Shown here piece by piece: positions 23,657 to 37,700 of a DNA stretch of 64,000 bases. Source of the stretch: Neelides folsomi (Eukaryota; Arthropoda; Collembola; Neelipleona; Neelidae); contig JAQGBZ010000265.1 of NCBI GenBank assembly GCA_034687125.1, forward strand, positions 1 through 64,000, in the 5' to 3' direction. Position 1 is the stretch's first letter. The number at the start of each line of letters is the position of its first letter. Both the position numbers and the translations under genes were made by a program. A model generated the notes under the pieces. The model was not told the origin of the DNA. It did no database searches and worked only from the letters and a program-made list of their open reading frames with translations.

Positions 23657-25755
23657 TTTGATAATTTGTCAAATCTACTTTTAATTTAAATCAAAGAACC
23701 AAAATTTTCAATTTTAATCAATTTGAACGCTAGAATTTTGTAAATAGACTACATTGCGAAATTAAAATTTTGAATGGAGTCTTGTACTTTTATTGAACTT
23801 TGCACAAATTATCACCAAGAGACTTAATTTCCATACATCTAATGGCAATGTCTTCAAAAGGCCTGACAGTTATGAGTGCCACTATACTCAGAACACTAAG
23901 CCCAATTTTTTCCCAATATGCAATATGGTGAAATAATTTAATCGTTTTGATATATTTTGAAATACTTCAAATGTTTTATCATTTTCTGCACTAAAACATA
24001 GCAGAGTTTGATATTATTGATGAATTATGAATGAGACATTTTTAAATGAAGATGATTTTAATTATTTGAAGAGAAAACACTTTATTCAATATATTCATAT
24101 TCGCAGAGTCCAAACAAATCTGAGATACCTTCACCAAACATTGTATTATAGAGGTACTAATTCACTATAATGTACTTAATTAATTTAATGTAACTAAAAT
24201 CTAAAAACTTTATAAAACTTAAAATCAAACGACATGTTCTGTCTATGCATTACAAATTGCATAAATTGAAGTTAGGTGTATTATTACCTATTTATCTTCT
24301 ACATATTACACATACAGATATATTACTTATTCATCTAATTTGGAGTCTCCCGTTTGTTTCGAAAAGTTGGCTTAAACATGGAATTTAACCACGCTAATCT
24401 CTCCATCAATTTTACTTAAGCTGCATTTTTAACTTATTTAGATCGGTAAGTAATTAGATACTTATTGTATACTAGAATTAACTAAAAAATAATCTAAAAA
24501 TATTCATAAAACAATCAAACATAACATAACGTGCATACAAACGTGTATGAAATACAATCTACAAACTTCGTCGTTACATTAAAATATTATACATAGTAGT
24601 AAGTCATATCATAAGTCATAACAATCTCGGCAATTAATGTTTAATTTCTTATCTCTGACATAAGAGGCGATCATAATGCTACCAGCATGTCTTAACTCAA
24701 ATTGTAAAAATATTCACTCATATTAATCTTCTATTTTAAAAATTCATCTAATGATTTAATATCGCATTATATTTATTGATAAAAGTAAATACCTTGCTAA
24801 AACGCATTTAATAGTCATTTAACTCATTTAACACTTGAAAGTTTTCACAAAAAGTGAACCATGTTGAATACATTGATTTTAATTGTTCATCCTCTTTAAG
24901 TAGCAATAATTATATTTTACAATTGATTCAAATCATCATTTATGAATAAACTATCAGTATTACAATTTTAAATAATAAAACTAGTAAATCAGTAAATGTC
25001 TACTCGCAACATATAGCCATGTTAAAATAATTAAAGCTTTCATAACTCAACTTCTGACAACTTCTTTCTTACGACCTTCCACAACGAATATAAAATAGGT
25101 TTACAATCTACAATTACTCTCACTTTTAAGATCTACCATATGACCACAACGACAATACATTCACATTCATAAATCATAACGTGGATAATACTTAATTATT
25201 TAAGTAGGAGTATATAAATGTATGCATGTAAAGTAGTCGATACTTCTTCCCCAAATACTTGTAATTTCTTTGTCCCTTTTGGCTAGACAATTATATATTG
25301 TTTTTTGTATAATACATATAATTGATTTATATTTGATTAATAATCTATTAAAGCACTCATGGGGGGAATTCTTCATGTAATAATACACAGATTTACAATG
25401 GATTTTTGTACAATGGGCTTATCCTTCACTCCTACAGAAGCAAATGTATTCTTCTTAAGAAATAGCAAAATACATCATTTATTTGCTACAAAATCTCCTT
25501 CTACTTCAACTCATTTCTTATGTCTCTCTTTAGGTATTTATCCTTAAACAGTATTTACGTAGTTGAAAAGCAGCCTCAATCATTTTTTTATATTATTAGT
25601 ATCAGTAAATAGGTTTTTGGATACAATTTGCATAAAATATATTTCACGTGATTATTCTTAATATAAACGCTTGGTCCCTTCGAAGCTAATTGATGGATGG
25701 ATTGATATTGAAAGAGACGAGGTGTCGGCGTGTGGGAGTACCATTAGGAAGACGA
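23657..25755. other. Spacer and 3' UTR region between two minus-strand genes
   Basis: The left end holds the 5' region of the 564-residue protein gene; the right end, from roughly 25450, is probably 3' UTR of the PDZ scaffold gene, with a minus-strand AATAAA at 25478-25483. Sequence between 23800 and 25200 is very AT-rich with no exon that I can support. Confidence 0.4.
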
Positions 25756-28700
25756 TTAAAGAGGTGATCGAACCGAGATCTTCACTTCGCCATCTCCGAG
25801 TTTCTTCATGAAATTCCAAGTCTCAGTTCTTGACTTCGAAGACATGCTGATTTCATTTATGGCCGCAATGAGGTATCCAACTTTCAGCTCTCCACACTTC
25901 TCCGCCGGCCCACCTGCCAAACAAAACGTCCATCCATGTCATGAGCAATAATGAAAAGGGATCATAAAAAACTTGAAATAAAACTTCATGTCTCAACGTT
26001 TACAATATCGTCTACTCCTAATATCAATATTATTTTTTTCCTTCTCCTTTGTAAGCTCGTTAGTTTGAAAGCTGAAGGAAATTGGAATGATTTAATTAAG
26101 AATTTTTCGTGTCTTACCGACGAAGATTTTCTTGACAGTCAGCGGTTTGTCTCCCATAATGGATCCTTTCCCACCCTCAAGGGAAAACCCAAGTCCAGCT
26201 CCGTCTTTGTGTAGGATCACAGTCTTGAGGGGTCCCCATTTGTAAGTGCTGTCTTCATCATTTTCTAAAAGACTTGCCAAGGAGCCTCCGCTGAGCAGCG
26301 GCTCTACCGCCCGATCAAGCGTTGCACTCGACTCATCAATAGTTTGGAAGCCATTCCCGGCCGTTCGTCCGCGAGAAACGACCAAAACCACCTCAGTACG
26401 AGGAGCCTAATAATCAACACGAGAGTCAATTACATGCTCTAGTAGCCGCTGAACAAAATTAGTCTTGGTAGCAATGAAGAGGATCGGAAAGGATTAACTC
26501 ATTGAAGGTTATATAATGAAGCAGATAATCTGGTAGAAAATGAGTTGCAAAATGTTACCTTGAGGAGATTCAAAGCCTCACGATGCGTGAGTCCTTTCGT
26601 GCTTTTTCCGTTGATGGAGAGAACTCTGTCTCCGCGATGGACTCGAGCGTCCCGGTCGGCAATGCTGTTTGTAAGCACCTTATGAACCTGCACAATTAAT
26701 TAATTCCATTGAATGTGTGATTCCGGTAAGTGTGGAAATATCTCAATGCTTTAAGAATGTGGGCAATCAACTCACCGTGATCTCCTTTGTTTCATAGTCG
26801 GCTCCACCAGCGAGGGTGATGCCCAAACTTCCGCCAGCAAATTCACGGTGGAGAATCACGACCGAGACTTCGTGTGACGGAGTTCCTGCTTCTTCCAATG
26901 ACTGATTTGCTTCATCGATCAATTGCTGCAATTCCTATATAAACATTCCAACAATGAGCCCTCGACCTTTAAACTCTTTCCTCCCTTTTTCTCCTAAACT
27001 ATCTGTACATTTCGCGTTTTGCAATTCCACCTGCTCACACAAGTCATTCAATCTCCTTCCCAATTAGCAATTTCTGGGCCTCTCTCAACTGATTGGGTTT
27101 GACTTAAACTCAGACATTTCACCAAACAAACACGCAAGGATGAAGGATGAGGAAATTTCTTATTCATTCTCAATCATCAAACCCTTTTCAATACCTTCTC
27201 CCCTCTAATAAGGATCGATAGAAATCCAAACTCTTTCATATTACATTATTAAATAATGCAAATGACGAGCCTCACGTGCCTTTGTTAATTTCGAATTATA
27301 GTGTTATAAACTACTTAAATTATTCTTTAAATAGGATTTTAGGTAATAGAGAAAGATGCCGAGGGATGAGTGTGCATAAATTTCTTCTCTATTAAATATC
27401 GCCGCATATTGGGCAACAACTGTTGAGAGAATGAATCTATCATGAATGAAGTTTATAATTAATCGAAAAGTAGAGGAGAGATGTAACTTTGACGTCTGAA
27501 GGCCAATGTAAGATGAGAGTGAGTCAGGAAAGCAGGCCATGGGGAAGAAACGATGAAGTGGCGGAAAATAGAATAAGGGAAAATATAATGATGGGCGATT
27601 TCTATTTTGCAACACTCTCACTCAAATTTTTACCCGAAGCAGGATGCAGAGAGGGGGAAATGGTCAAAGTTAATTAAAAATCATGAAGCGGCGTGGAAAA
27701 AGAATTTTTTGAGTAATAGATTCCACTTGAATCTTTTAAAAGGAAAAATCCTCGTCAGTCAAGTCGAGATACGCCGCAGCTTCATTTATTCTCTGCATTC
27801 TTAGGGGAATTGAGAATGATGTGATGAGAAGATAAGTGGGATTCACATCACCGCAAAAATGAATTTTGATCTTGTAGAGGAAATGCGTATGGAGAGGAAA
27901 CGAGGGGCTCGGCTTAAAGAATACAAATTATGCGTTTAAAGTCTCTATGATTATTACCTTCAAATTAAAAAGTGATACAATGTATAATTAAAGGTAGGTT
28001 TAAACCCTTCATTTGAAAGCCGAATGGAGTGGAAATGAGTTGCGGTAAGCGTGGTAAAGAGGAAAATTGAGTGATGCGCATTTGAATAATGAGGAACCTC
28101 GTTCAGGGTTCAACTTATGCGGGGCCACGACGGTTCCAAGTCTTCCTAATGTTCTCAAACACTTTTCGGTCCGATTCTCTTCCCACTCATGCGGCGAGTC
28201 GAACGAGAGCCTCCAAGGCGTGTGAAAGGAACTGAACGGAAGAGTGGAAGTTGGAGTAATTGGACGGATCTCCAGGAATGTGATCATGATCACCCTTTTT
28301 CACATCGATGGGAAGAGATCCAAACATTTTTGCAAGACGTTTAAGTGGAGATAGGAATGATGAGGTCTTCACAAATGGGGGGAGATCTATGAGCCATTTA
28401 AACCTAACATGGGTTTGCACTTGAAGAAGTCAACCACGACTCTTCCATGCGGTAGGTCAATGAATTAGAGTTTGCCAATCACAATAATGAATTTTAATGG
28501 AGACATGCTACAGCTTGGCTCAAAATCAAATCTCATTATTCAGCTGAATGTGATGGTGGAAGGAATTAGAAGATGGGCCTCACATGAGAAACATCTTTCA
28601 ATCAATTTCCAATCTTCCCTGCGTCTCTTCTAAAAAATAAATTGATCTTCCCTTGAATAATGGATTGCGTAATTCGATTAAAAATTTTCAATCTCCCTAT

Positions 28701-31700
28701 TCAAGCTTGAAAACTCAGGGGTAGGCCCTTTTTTGTACGCTTTTTACACGTAAATAATTTTTACCTCTTTTGACATTCAATTTGCAAAAAGTTTATGCGC
28801 CAACAATGAAGGCCTTGATTCATTTTATGCTTCAAGCCCGCCGTTGAGATACATTTTGAACTCATCTTAAATACCATGATCAAGTGTATTGGATATATTA
28901 GATAGACCAAAATCTATTCCCCATTGTTTAAAAAATATATTATAAGTACATACATTGAAGGTAATCAAAAGTCTTGGTAAGTCGGCGAGATGAAAAAGTA
29001 ATCAATGGATTGCTAAAAATTCTTTAGAACACTTTGTGAACCTTATTGAATCAAGTCAAAAAAAATAATATTTTGGGATTCTATCTTTAATTGGTTTTTT
29101 TAATTTTAGATGCCGCAAAGAAAAGGGATTGAGATGGGAAACGAAATAGCTTTATACCTAGTATGTTACAAGGAAATGGTTAAGATGTTTGTGGGTTCTT
29201 TGAACTTTAATTACTCTTAGAACTGAGAAATAATGTGATTCAATATTGTTTTGAAAAATGCATTTTTGTAATCTTTGACGATTTCAATGGCAGGAGAGCC
29301 ATGATGAGATGAAATATTGTAAAGTTGTAAGATGGAATCCTTTTAAGCATCTAACCAGCATCTAACAACATTCTCACATTCCTTCAAATCTTAATTCGCA
29401 TCAAGCCTCTTCTCTACTCGTTTCCAATCATCACGCAATCTCAACACGAGAGAGAATTAAAATGTCTTGAATGAAAGTCGCTTTGTCGTCGCGGCCATTC
29501 AATGAAGGAAAGTGTCATTTGAGAGGGGTTTAACATGCTTCAAGAGTTGGCTGGCATTCCCATTATTATGATACGAATTCAATTCCCTCATTAAGGATTG
29601 AATCTTTACGACCAGCAAGTGGGATCTGAAGATGGTAATTACTAATAACTAATTACCCTTTCTGCTCACTCCCCCACATGTGAGCCGAGAGGCTTATTAA
29701 CCATCATACTATAGTGGTGATGAGGTTATTTAATGATTATAAAAATACCTGTGGAGAAATGAGGCTCGTGGATGAGGCCAGGGAAGTAATACTGCCATAT
29801 GGATCCCTTGGGGCGGAGCTGATGAGGCTATTGACAGACCCGTAGAGGCCGGCCGGGGTCGTCGCGCTGCTCTCTTCGCTTGTTGTGCTGTCAAAGGACG
29901 AGACTCGGAAGTGGGCAGGAGGCAAAGGGGCCAACCCGCCGTTCGTTGGAACCAACCCACATGCCGGACTTTTAATCATCGGACTTGTGATGCTCTTCGA
30001 GGGCGAAACGACTTCTTCCTCTCTTGGATAATTTTTAACAGCCGTCTCGGCCTTCTCGAACGCCTTGCGAATATCGTTCACTGAAACTGATCGACTGTTG
30101 TTTTGTGTTGACGCGTTTTCTTTTCCAGAACTTTCCAACCGCCGTTCTTCTCTCCATGCATTGTCGGTCGCAGCGGCCTGAGCAGCTGAAATGGCAGCGG
30201 AGCGTTTGGCTGCTGGTGAAATCAACTCACGACTGTCATTCACATCTTCCTCGTTCCGATTGAGGGCTCCGGGACGGGTTCGCAAATTGAGCTCAGGGTC
30301 AATTTTGTGAAGTGAGGAAACTGAGGAAGTCCTATATTGCATCATTCCCCCTGGCTTCTCCGCGACCTTGGGAGGAGTTCCAGCCACCGTGGTCGTTCCA
30401 TCAGTGGAAATTTGTTGCCATTTCTCTGAAAGAGACTTAAAGTCGTTCCTTCCGCGAGGAATGTTAGTGGCAATAACTTTCCCTGTCTTTGGGGTACCAT
30501 CGGACGTTACAATGGTCTTTTCAATGATTCTCTCAATCTTTTTCTCAAGGGCGTCACCAGGATTTGTGACAATTTTAGGAACCACTTGGGCAGTGGAAGG
30601 TTTGGGGGTTTCTTGGGTCTTCTTCTCCAGCAGATTGAGAGACGTGGAGCTTTTAGAGTATTTTTTCTCTAAAACGGACCATCTCTCTTCTTGAGGAACA
30701 GAAGGCGAAGGAGTCCCTTGACCCTGACTCATGCTTCCTGAGGAAATGTTGCTTGAAAAGTCGGACTCGTTCCCTGAGCTGCTTCTGTTCCTCGCTCGCC
30801 GCTCTGGTACGGCGGTCGAGTCAGGAGTATCAACAGACAACGGCTGTCTCTCAGTGCTCATTTTACGGTCGGAGCTGAAGCTGTTTTTCCGATCCGAACC
30901 AAGACTCTTTCGCTCCTTGTCAAAACTATTCTTTCTTTCCATATTGCTCAAGTTGAGCTCAATCGGTCTTTCAATTACGGTCGCCTCGGAGTCTCTTCTA
31001 TGGAAGTAGCGGGAATTGAGCTCAGTGCGCGTGGAGCCTGGAAGAGCATCGCAGATCTCATTGATGTATGCCATCTTGGCCTCCATGTCAAAAATGGCTT
31101 GGAGCGGAGACTCGTCGAGTTCGGGGAGGATGAGATCGCCCAGATCCACAGACGATTGAACAGAGTGAGAAGGAGGAGTTTGGGTTTCGCTCTCATCCTC
31201 CTCCTCCGTATCTGCCGATTTCCCATAACGGGAGCCCAATGGACCCGAGTTCTTCCTCCGACATTTGCTCACTTCTAATTCTGAGCAGGAAGATTCGGTG
31301 TCTTCTGCCTCTGCGTCGGCGTAGCCAGCCTCTTCATCATCGCTCCGGCGGGTTTGGGCATTATCTGAACCGACACCCCCGACTCCGCCCCCACTGCTGA
31401 ACTTGGCAGAGGTGAGGACATTTTTCCGATTGATGGCTTCAACACTCTGGGCCTTTAAAATTCTCCAGCCTTCGTCAGAGTTGTCTTCGTTCTCTTCCGA
31501 ACATTCATTACGATGAATGGTAGGATTTGAAGGCCGATCGAGCTCTGGATCTGGCGTACTTGATGATTCTCCAGGCGTAGGAGAATTGGGAGGTGACAGC
31601 CCATGGGATATACTTGACCGACTCGAACTGACTGCCGAGTCATTGTCACTGTCTTCCATCTTTCCTCCTTTCCCATTCATCTTCCCATTTGTATTGTTGT

Positions 31701-34700
31701 TGCACACCCCATTTCCTTGTTGTTGATTCAAATTGCTATTTCCATTGTTCACCAAGACCTTGTTTCCATTCACCAGCTTCGCTTCGATATTTTTCTCTCC
31801 AGAATACTCAAAGCTGGAGTCGGAGCGAGGGGAAGTGAGGCTTTCGAGACTCTTTGGCTCTCCATTCACGCTTTTGATCCCTTGATATGTCATCATAGGG
31901 CTAGTTTTCTTAACTTGAGTGTTTTGAGTTTGGTAAGTTGTGAGGCTCCTTCGCTTGAATGCAGGGGAGTATTTGGGAAGCACGTTGTTGAAACGCTGGA
32001 AGTCTCCACCGGGAAGATTCCCTTGGATTCCATTTACCTGTTTGGCACTTGGTAAGCTTTGTCTGCTCTGAACCTCGTCAAGGCTTGAAGGAGAGGAGGA
32101 ATTTGAGTTCAAATTCGAGCTCGAGGAATTGTAATTATATGACGATGTATTGTAACTCGGATTTAAAAACCCGTCAAGAGATTCGGTCCTTGAGGCCGGC
32201 GACTTAGCCGGGTACTTTTGAAGGATGGGAGGAAGGGCGTCTTTGCTGATGATGGTGGGGAGGTCGACGACAGAGACGGATGTGGTTTTTGGCAACTCTG
32301 ATTTGCCCACGTCGGGGATGATTAAGCCGCGCAATTTGGTCATGCATTTCCTTCGCTGCTCCATTAAACCATTGGCGCTATTGACTCCAGTCATGATCTT
32401 CATCGGGCCCATCGGCTGTGTCGAATTGTATCGGAACTTTGAATTATAATTGTAATTGACTCCCTCATCCCCAACATCGATCATGCTCTGGCTCCGTTCA
32501 TGAAGGGTTTTCTCTCCACCGTACGAAGGGCTTTTCCTAACTTCGTAACTCGTCGGAGCCCTTGGAGGCTTTTCTATCTCAGAGATTGAGCCCTTTCGCC
32601 CAGCCAGGTCAATGGTGCTTTTGCTGTTATTCACATTCCACCGAGGTCCACCATTCGCGTACCCGTTTGCAACAGAGAGCCCGTTCCGCTCGAGAAGGTT
32701 CTCAGAGCTCTTGCTGAAAGCGCTCCCTGCAGACCGCGGAAGACTAGACGTTGCAGAAGTGCGAAGTGCTGGTCCATCCGTCCCATCTTCAATACTGTTG
32801 GTCCTGCTAGAAAACATTGCGATTTTGTCTTTCACGCTCTTCTTGCTCGGCTCCCCTGGAGCCTTTCCCAAGCTCCCGTTCCCATTTGTCATTGTGGTCC
32901 CAGGGGGTTCGAAAAGACGCTTTCGATCATCGACGCTCCCCCGTCGACTTCCAGGAATCATAGGAGGAATTGTGGACGGAAGTGGAGGAGGTTCTTCGGA
33001 AGGAGGTTCAGAATTCGGCAGCGGCGGTGGCGAACTCAGCCCGATTTCACCCCGAAACATTTTCTTTTCTGATGGCTCGATGTACTTGGTCTTCTCGTCT
33101 GACCAGCAATTAGGGAATTCGTCGCCATCGGGGGGAAGGCGGGAAAATGTGGGCGGAGGCGGAATAAACTGATGCAAATGCTCTGGCTTGTGAACTTTGA
33201 TCCTTTCCATTCCGTCACCTTGTTGCACTTCTGACTCTTCTCCCTCAGTGATCCCTGTAAGTAAAGAAATGATTTAGTTCCTTTGATCGCCAATCGTTAA
33301 CTAAAAGTAGATTTATATTAAACTCTCGAACGCAAAAATATTTATTTAAACTTTAGCCAGATTATCAATCAAACCAATTCAATTAGCAATGTTAAGAGAT
33401 AACACTTCAATGACGGCACAACTTGACCTCTTGAAATTACATATAAGCGGTTTAATAATTTGCAAATATGACTTCAGAAAAGTAGTGCATGTTTCTAATC
33501 TACTTCAATGTCAATGCCATCGATTTATATTCACTTCTAATGGACCTTTTAACAAGATTGCCGAAACAGCATTATTGACTTTTAGCTCCATTTTAAAATA
33601 ATTGGTTATTTCTTGTTTAAACTAGATAGACAATTTAAAAAATTTAAAGTGATAATGATTTAGGCAATTACATAACTAATGGGCATGATAATATTATAAA
33701 ATACATAGAGTACACTGACTAATATTACATCTTATAACAGAATATATAGGAGAAGTGATTTAGATTTTCCAGATCAATCTTATTAATGTAAATATCTAAT
33801 ATGTATTTATATGAAAAAAATTAATTTAATATTGCTCTATAAAAAGTATTCATTACTTTCTAATTGGTAAAATGAGGATGGGAAAGAGGATGAACTTGTG
33901 TTTATATGCCAGTATTATAAATGATGACCTCTGTTTTCTATAATGTAATTGAGTGAAAAAAGGAAAGGTTTATCTAAATTCTCAAATTACTTCCTTCGAA
34001 AATAATTAGGTCTTTCAATTCCCATTTGCAAACTAGGTACCTTCTTAGGAATAAAATTTAGTTTTGCTTCTCTGCATGACTCACAGAATATGGTATTTAC
34101 AAACCATAAATTGTTCCTTATTGCCACTACATTCAAAATTCAATATTGTTTGTATTAAGCCTGTTAAGCCATAATAAATGCAAACTAGATACATAAATAA
34201 ATGTATATTATCTTTAATAATGAGATCAAATTATTGACTCATCTTCTAACAATGAGTAAAAACTTTGAAATTTCCACTCCACCTTATCAAATAAAAAAAA
34301 TGATTCACTATTATTAGTAGCAATAAAAAATGTATTATCATCATTTTGGCAATTCAGGTGATTTGTGGATTAAATACTACTTGTAGTAGTAGGTACTTAT
34401 GGTATGTAGTATGTGCGTAATGTATGTACATTTATATTTTATTTTTGATTATGTGTATTTATGACTACTGCTGATAAAGAAAAAGTATGAGTTACACTTG
34501 AAGCAAAAACGATTATTAGATTATTACTATTATTTACTTATTGAGTGATGAGTTACTCCTAATGTGGTGTATGTAAAATAGAATATTCTATTAAATTATA
34601 GTTTGCAATATTTGTTATTGTACTCACGATCACGTTTTAGGATCTGAAGAATCAATTGAGGTGATTGAAGCATGATTTACGAATTGGTTTCAAGAGTGAG

Positions 34701-37700
34701 AGAATAGAAGAGAAATCGGAAATAGGGATGAGGGAAATAGTGCGAACCAACAACACATGATTAAATGAGTCTCTGTTATTAGAGAAGTGATAAATGAAGT
34801 CCTTTCGGATTTTTACAACTGAATCTTCCAACTAACGCTAAAGAACAAAAGACGAGGGACGAGAATGGACATAGCGGTGAAACTTTTGAAATATTTCACG
34901 CACGTAGAAAGGCCTCTTCAAAATATGAATTCCATGCATAATTTTTCAATTTTCGCCCTTCATTGAGAGAGCGTTTAAATTAAAACAATTCACTTTTTGC
35001 CTCCACCATCGGAAATAATGAGTCACTTGGGAAGAATGCGTTTAATTTCAGCGTACGGCGGATGGAGGGGCACACTGTGGAAGTAAAATAATGAACTTCT
35101 AATTAACATTCGATTAACAGATCTGTGCCTGAGTGAACTTATGATGCTCCCTCTGATACGGAATTCCGCCCTTTCTTGTCACTCAGGGAGGAGAAAGAAC
35201 AATGCGGTCCAACCCGGTCTTCCCCACCACACCAAACCAACTTTTCAATTAACAAACGAGCAATCGGGCCTCATTTCCCAAAAGATGAAAGAGAGAGGAA
35301 GCCGAATTTGCGGCTATTCTCCCCACACTTCAATGATCCGAGGTGAAAAGTGAAACACGAGGCAAAAGGAACTCTCTTTTCATTACATTTCCGTGTCAAG
35401 GCAAAATGACTTCACGTTGGCCCACACCACACGTACGGCCCAATTCAAATGCATTATAAAAAGAGCTCAGATTTATTATGGGGAAACAGTAAAATTCGTG
35501 TTGGACAAATCACCATTTTCACACTGCCATAAAACAATATATTAATACGTGTTCAATCCAGTAAACTCGAAGAAAATGAGGGGAACCGTTTGCAACGCGG
35601 ATAATAAAATGTTACACTTCTTCACCTACAATCAGGTATCTCACTCACTCTCACAATCAGTCAGACTAAGGAGGAATTGATCGTGAGTGGAGCAAAGGAA
35701 GCCGCGACGGAAGGGCAAAGTAAAAGAATGGGAATTTGATTAAGACTAGCTGTCTCTCAATAATAAAAATTCTCCTCCTTCTCCAAAAGGAAAAAAGAGG
35801 GGGAAATAATAAATATCTACGCGGAATTTTATCGTACAAAGAAGAAGGAGACAAATGTGCTCTCCTTTTCAACTCCCTCTTGTAAATAAATAAAAATGGG
35901 TTTGGCTTTAGTGCTTTAGTTATTCTGCACATCGTCTTTTCTTTTTCCTCCTTGAGGAGAATCCAGATGGGACTGGATTAACTAATCGTGAGAGAGATTC
36001 AATTGAGGGGAATAAGATGAAAATTTAATTCACGTTACGCCTCATTCATTTAAAATATGGGAAATGTGGACGTTTACAATTGAGCGAACAATGGTGGGCT
36101 TATTCACACTCCGTAATGCATCAAATGTAATAATTCATAATCCACATTAAAATACTCATCTCCACATCTCTTCCCAAAGGAGTTTCCTAAACGAGGAAAC
36201 ATTAAATTTATTATAACATAAGATATAAAAAATGAGAAATCCGGGAATCACAAGACTTTTCCAACTTTTGCCAATGGTAATAATAAGCTTGCTGTAGATA
36301 TGACGAGATACTCATAAGTCATGAGTCTCATGAATCTCATGAGCAATTTTTAAACTCCCCATGCAGTTAATATTAGAAACTCTTGACATGAATCATATAA
36401 CGTACTACATAACATCCGATGCACAAAAGACTTTTCCAAATGTATGTGAAGGTACTTTTACATAAAAGACTGTTGTCGACTATTATTAATTTATTAGTTA
36501 ATAGCACTTTTACTTTGCCACGATCAAATGCGTTTCTTCCTACATTTCTTCCTCCTTCCTACCTTTTCAAACGTGAGCTTCTTATCCTATCTCTCACGTT
36601 GAGTTTCAGTAAAGAGAAAGACGATGTGACCTGAGAGATTGTAATGATATGACATAAGACGGATCCTTCATTTCCCCATTCATTCTGCTTCCTCACGTTC
36701 CCGACTTCTCAATATTCATGAAATGATGAGGTGTGGAGGAGCATAAAAGAAGAAAAGAGACCACCAGCTCCACTCTCAACATTTGCCTGAGTTGGTGAGG
36801 CAGTTTTAATCCATTCAACACACATGGTTGGTAAAAGGCTCATGGATCGTCAAAATGCGGGAAGTTGTTGCAAAAGGGGTCTTTATGGACTCATCCATTA
36901 CAGACTGTTGGACACGGACAAAAGGAGATAAGTAAGACTCGGCCAAAGAGGCGAGACATTAAAATAAGACTAGGATTATGTTATCGTAACGCGAGTTTGC
37001 ATGCTTGCATGCATGCATGTGTGTATGTGTATATTTGGGTAAAAATCCCCTCTGTTTACCATCATGATTATATTCATTATGAGTTGGCCAAGACGAATTT
37101 CTCAACTTGGAAGCTTATTATGCATTCCTGCATTCTCTCCATGAAGGATTGTAAGTAGAAGCCCTCGATTCCCAATTGAACTTCATGGCCGAGAGGAGGA
37201 CAATAGGGAAGATTGAGCGGGGATTTTTTTTGGCTCGCTTACTTCATCCCAGGCCATAAAGTCTTTTACTTCAATGAGTCATTTTTTGAGAGCCGCCGCC
37301 GAACGTGTGTTTGTATTCGAAAATAAGAAAACATTGGAGAAGTGTCGGTGGGGTCTGAGTTGTCTGAGGATCTCCGCCCTCTTCTTGTGAGACCATTCGA
37401 TCCCATTTCTTCAATCTCCAACACTTGATATAGTGGACCAAAGGTGCATTAAAGGTAAACCCATCCTGCATTATGCAGTCTCAACACATAAAATCATACG
37501 AGCCCATTGGATTTACGTGAAGCTCATATGAGAGGAGAAAAAAGCCGTAGATGGGAAGAATGGGATAATCTGTATATGATAATGTGTTGAGAAAAGAGGC
37601 TGACTGGTGTGGAGTCTCCGCGTAGTGACCGTTCATCTATGGACAATGAAGAGACCACCAACCGCACCGAACCGAAACCGCAAGTTTTTACTCTCTTCCC

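Noticed and set aside
32612-33172. 186-codon frame antisense to the large PDZ-scaffold exon
   Set aside because: It is a shadow of the real minus-strand coding exon; its residues mirror the Pro/Ser-rich codons of the other strand.
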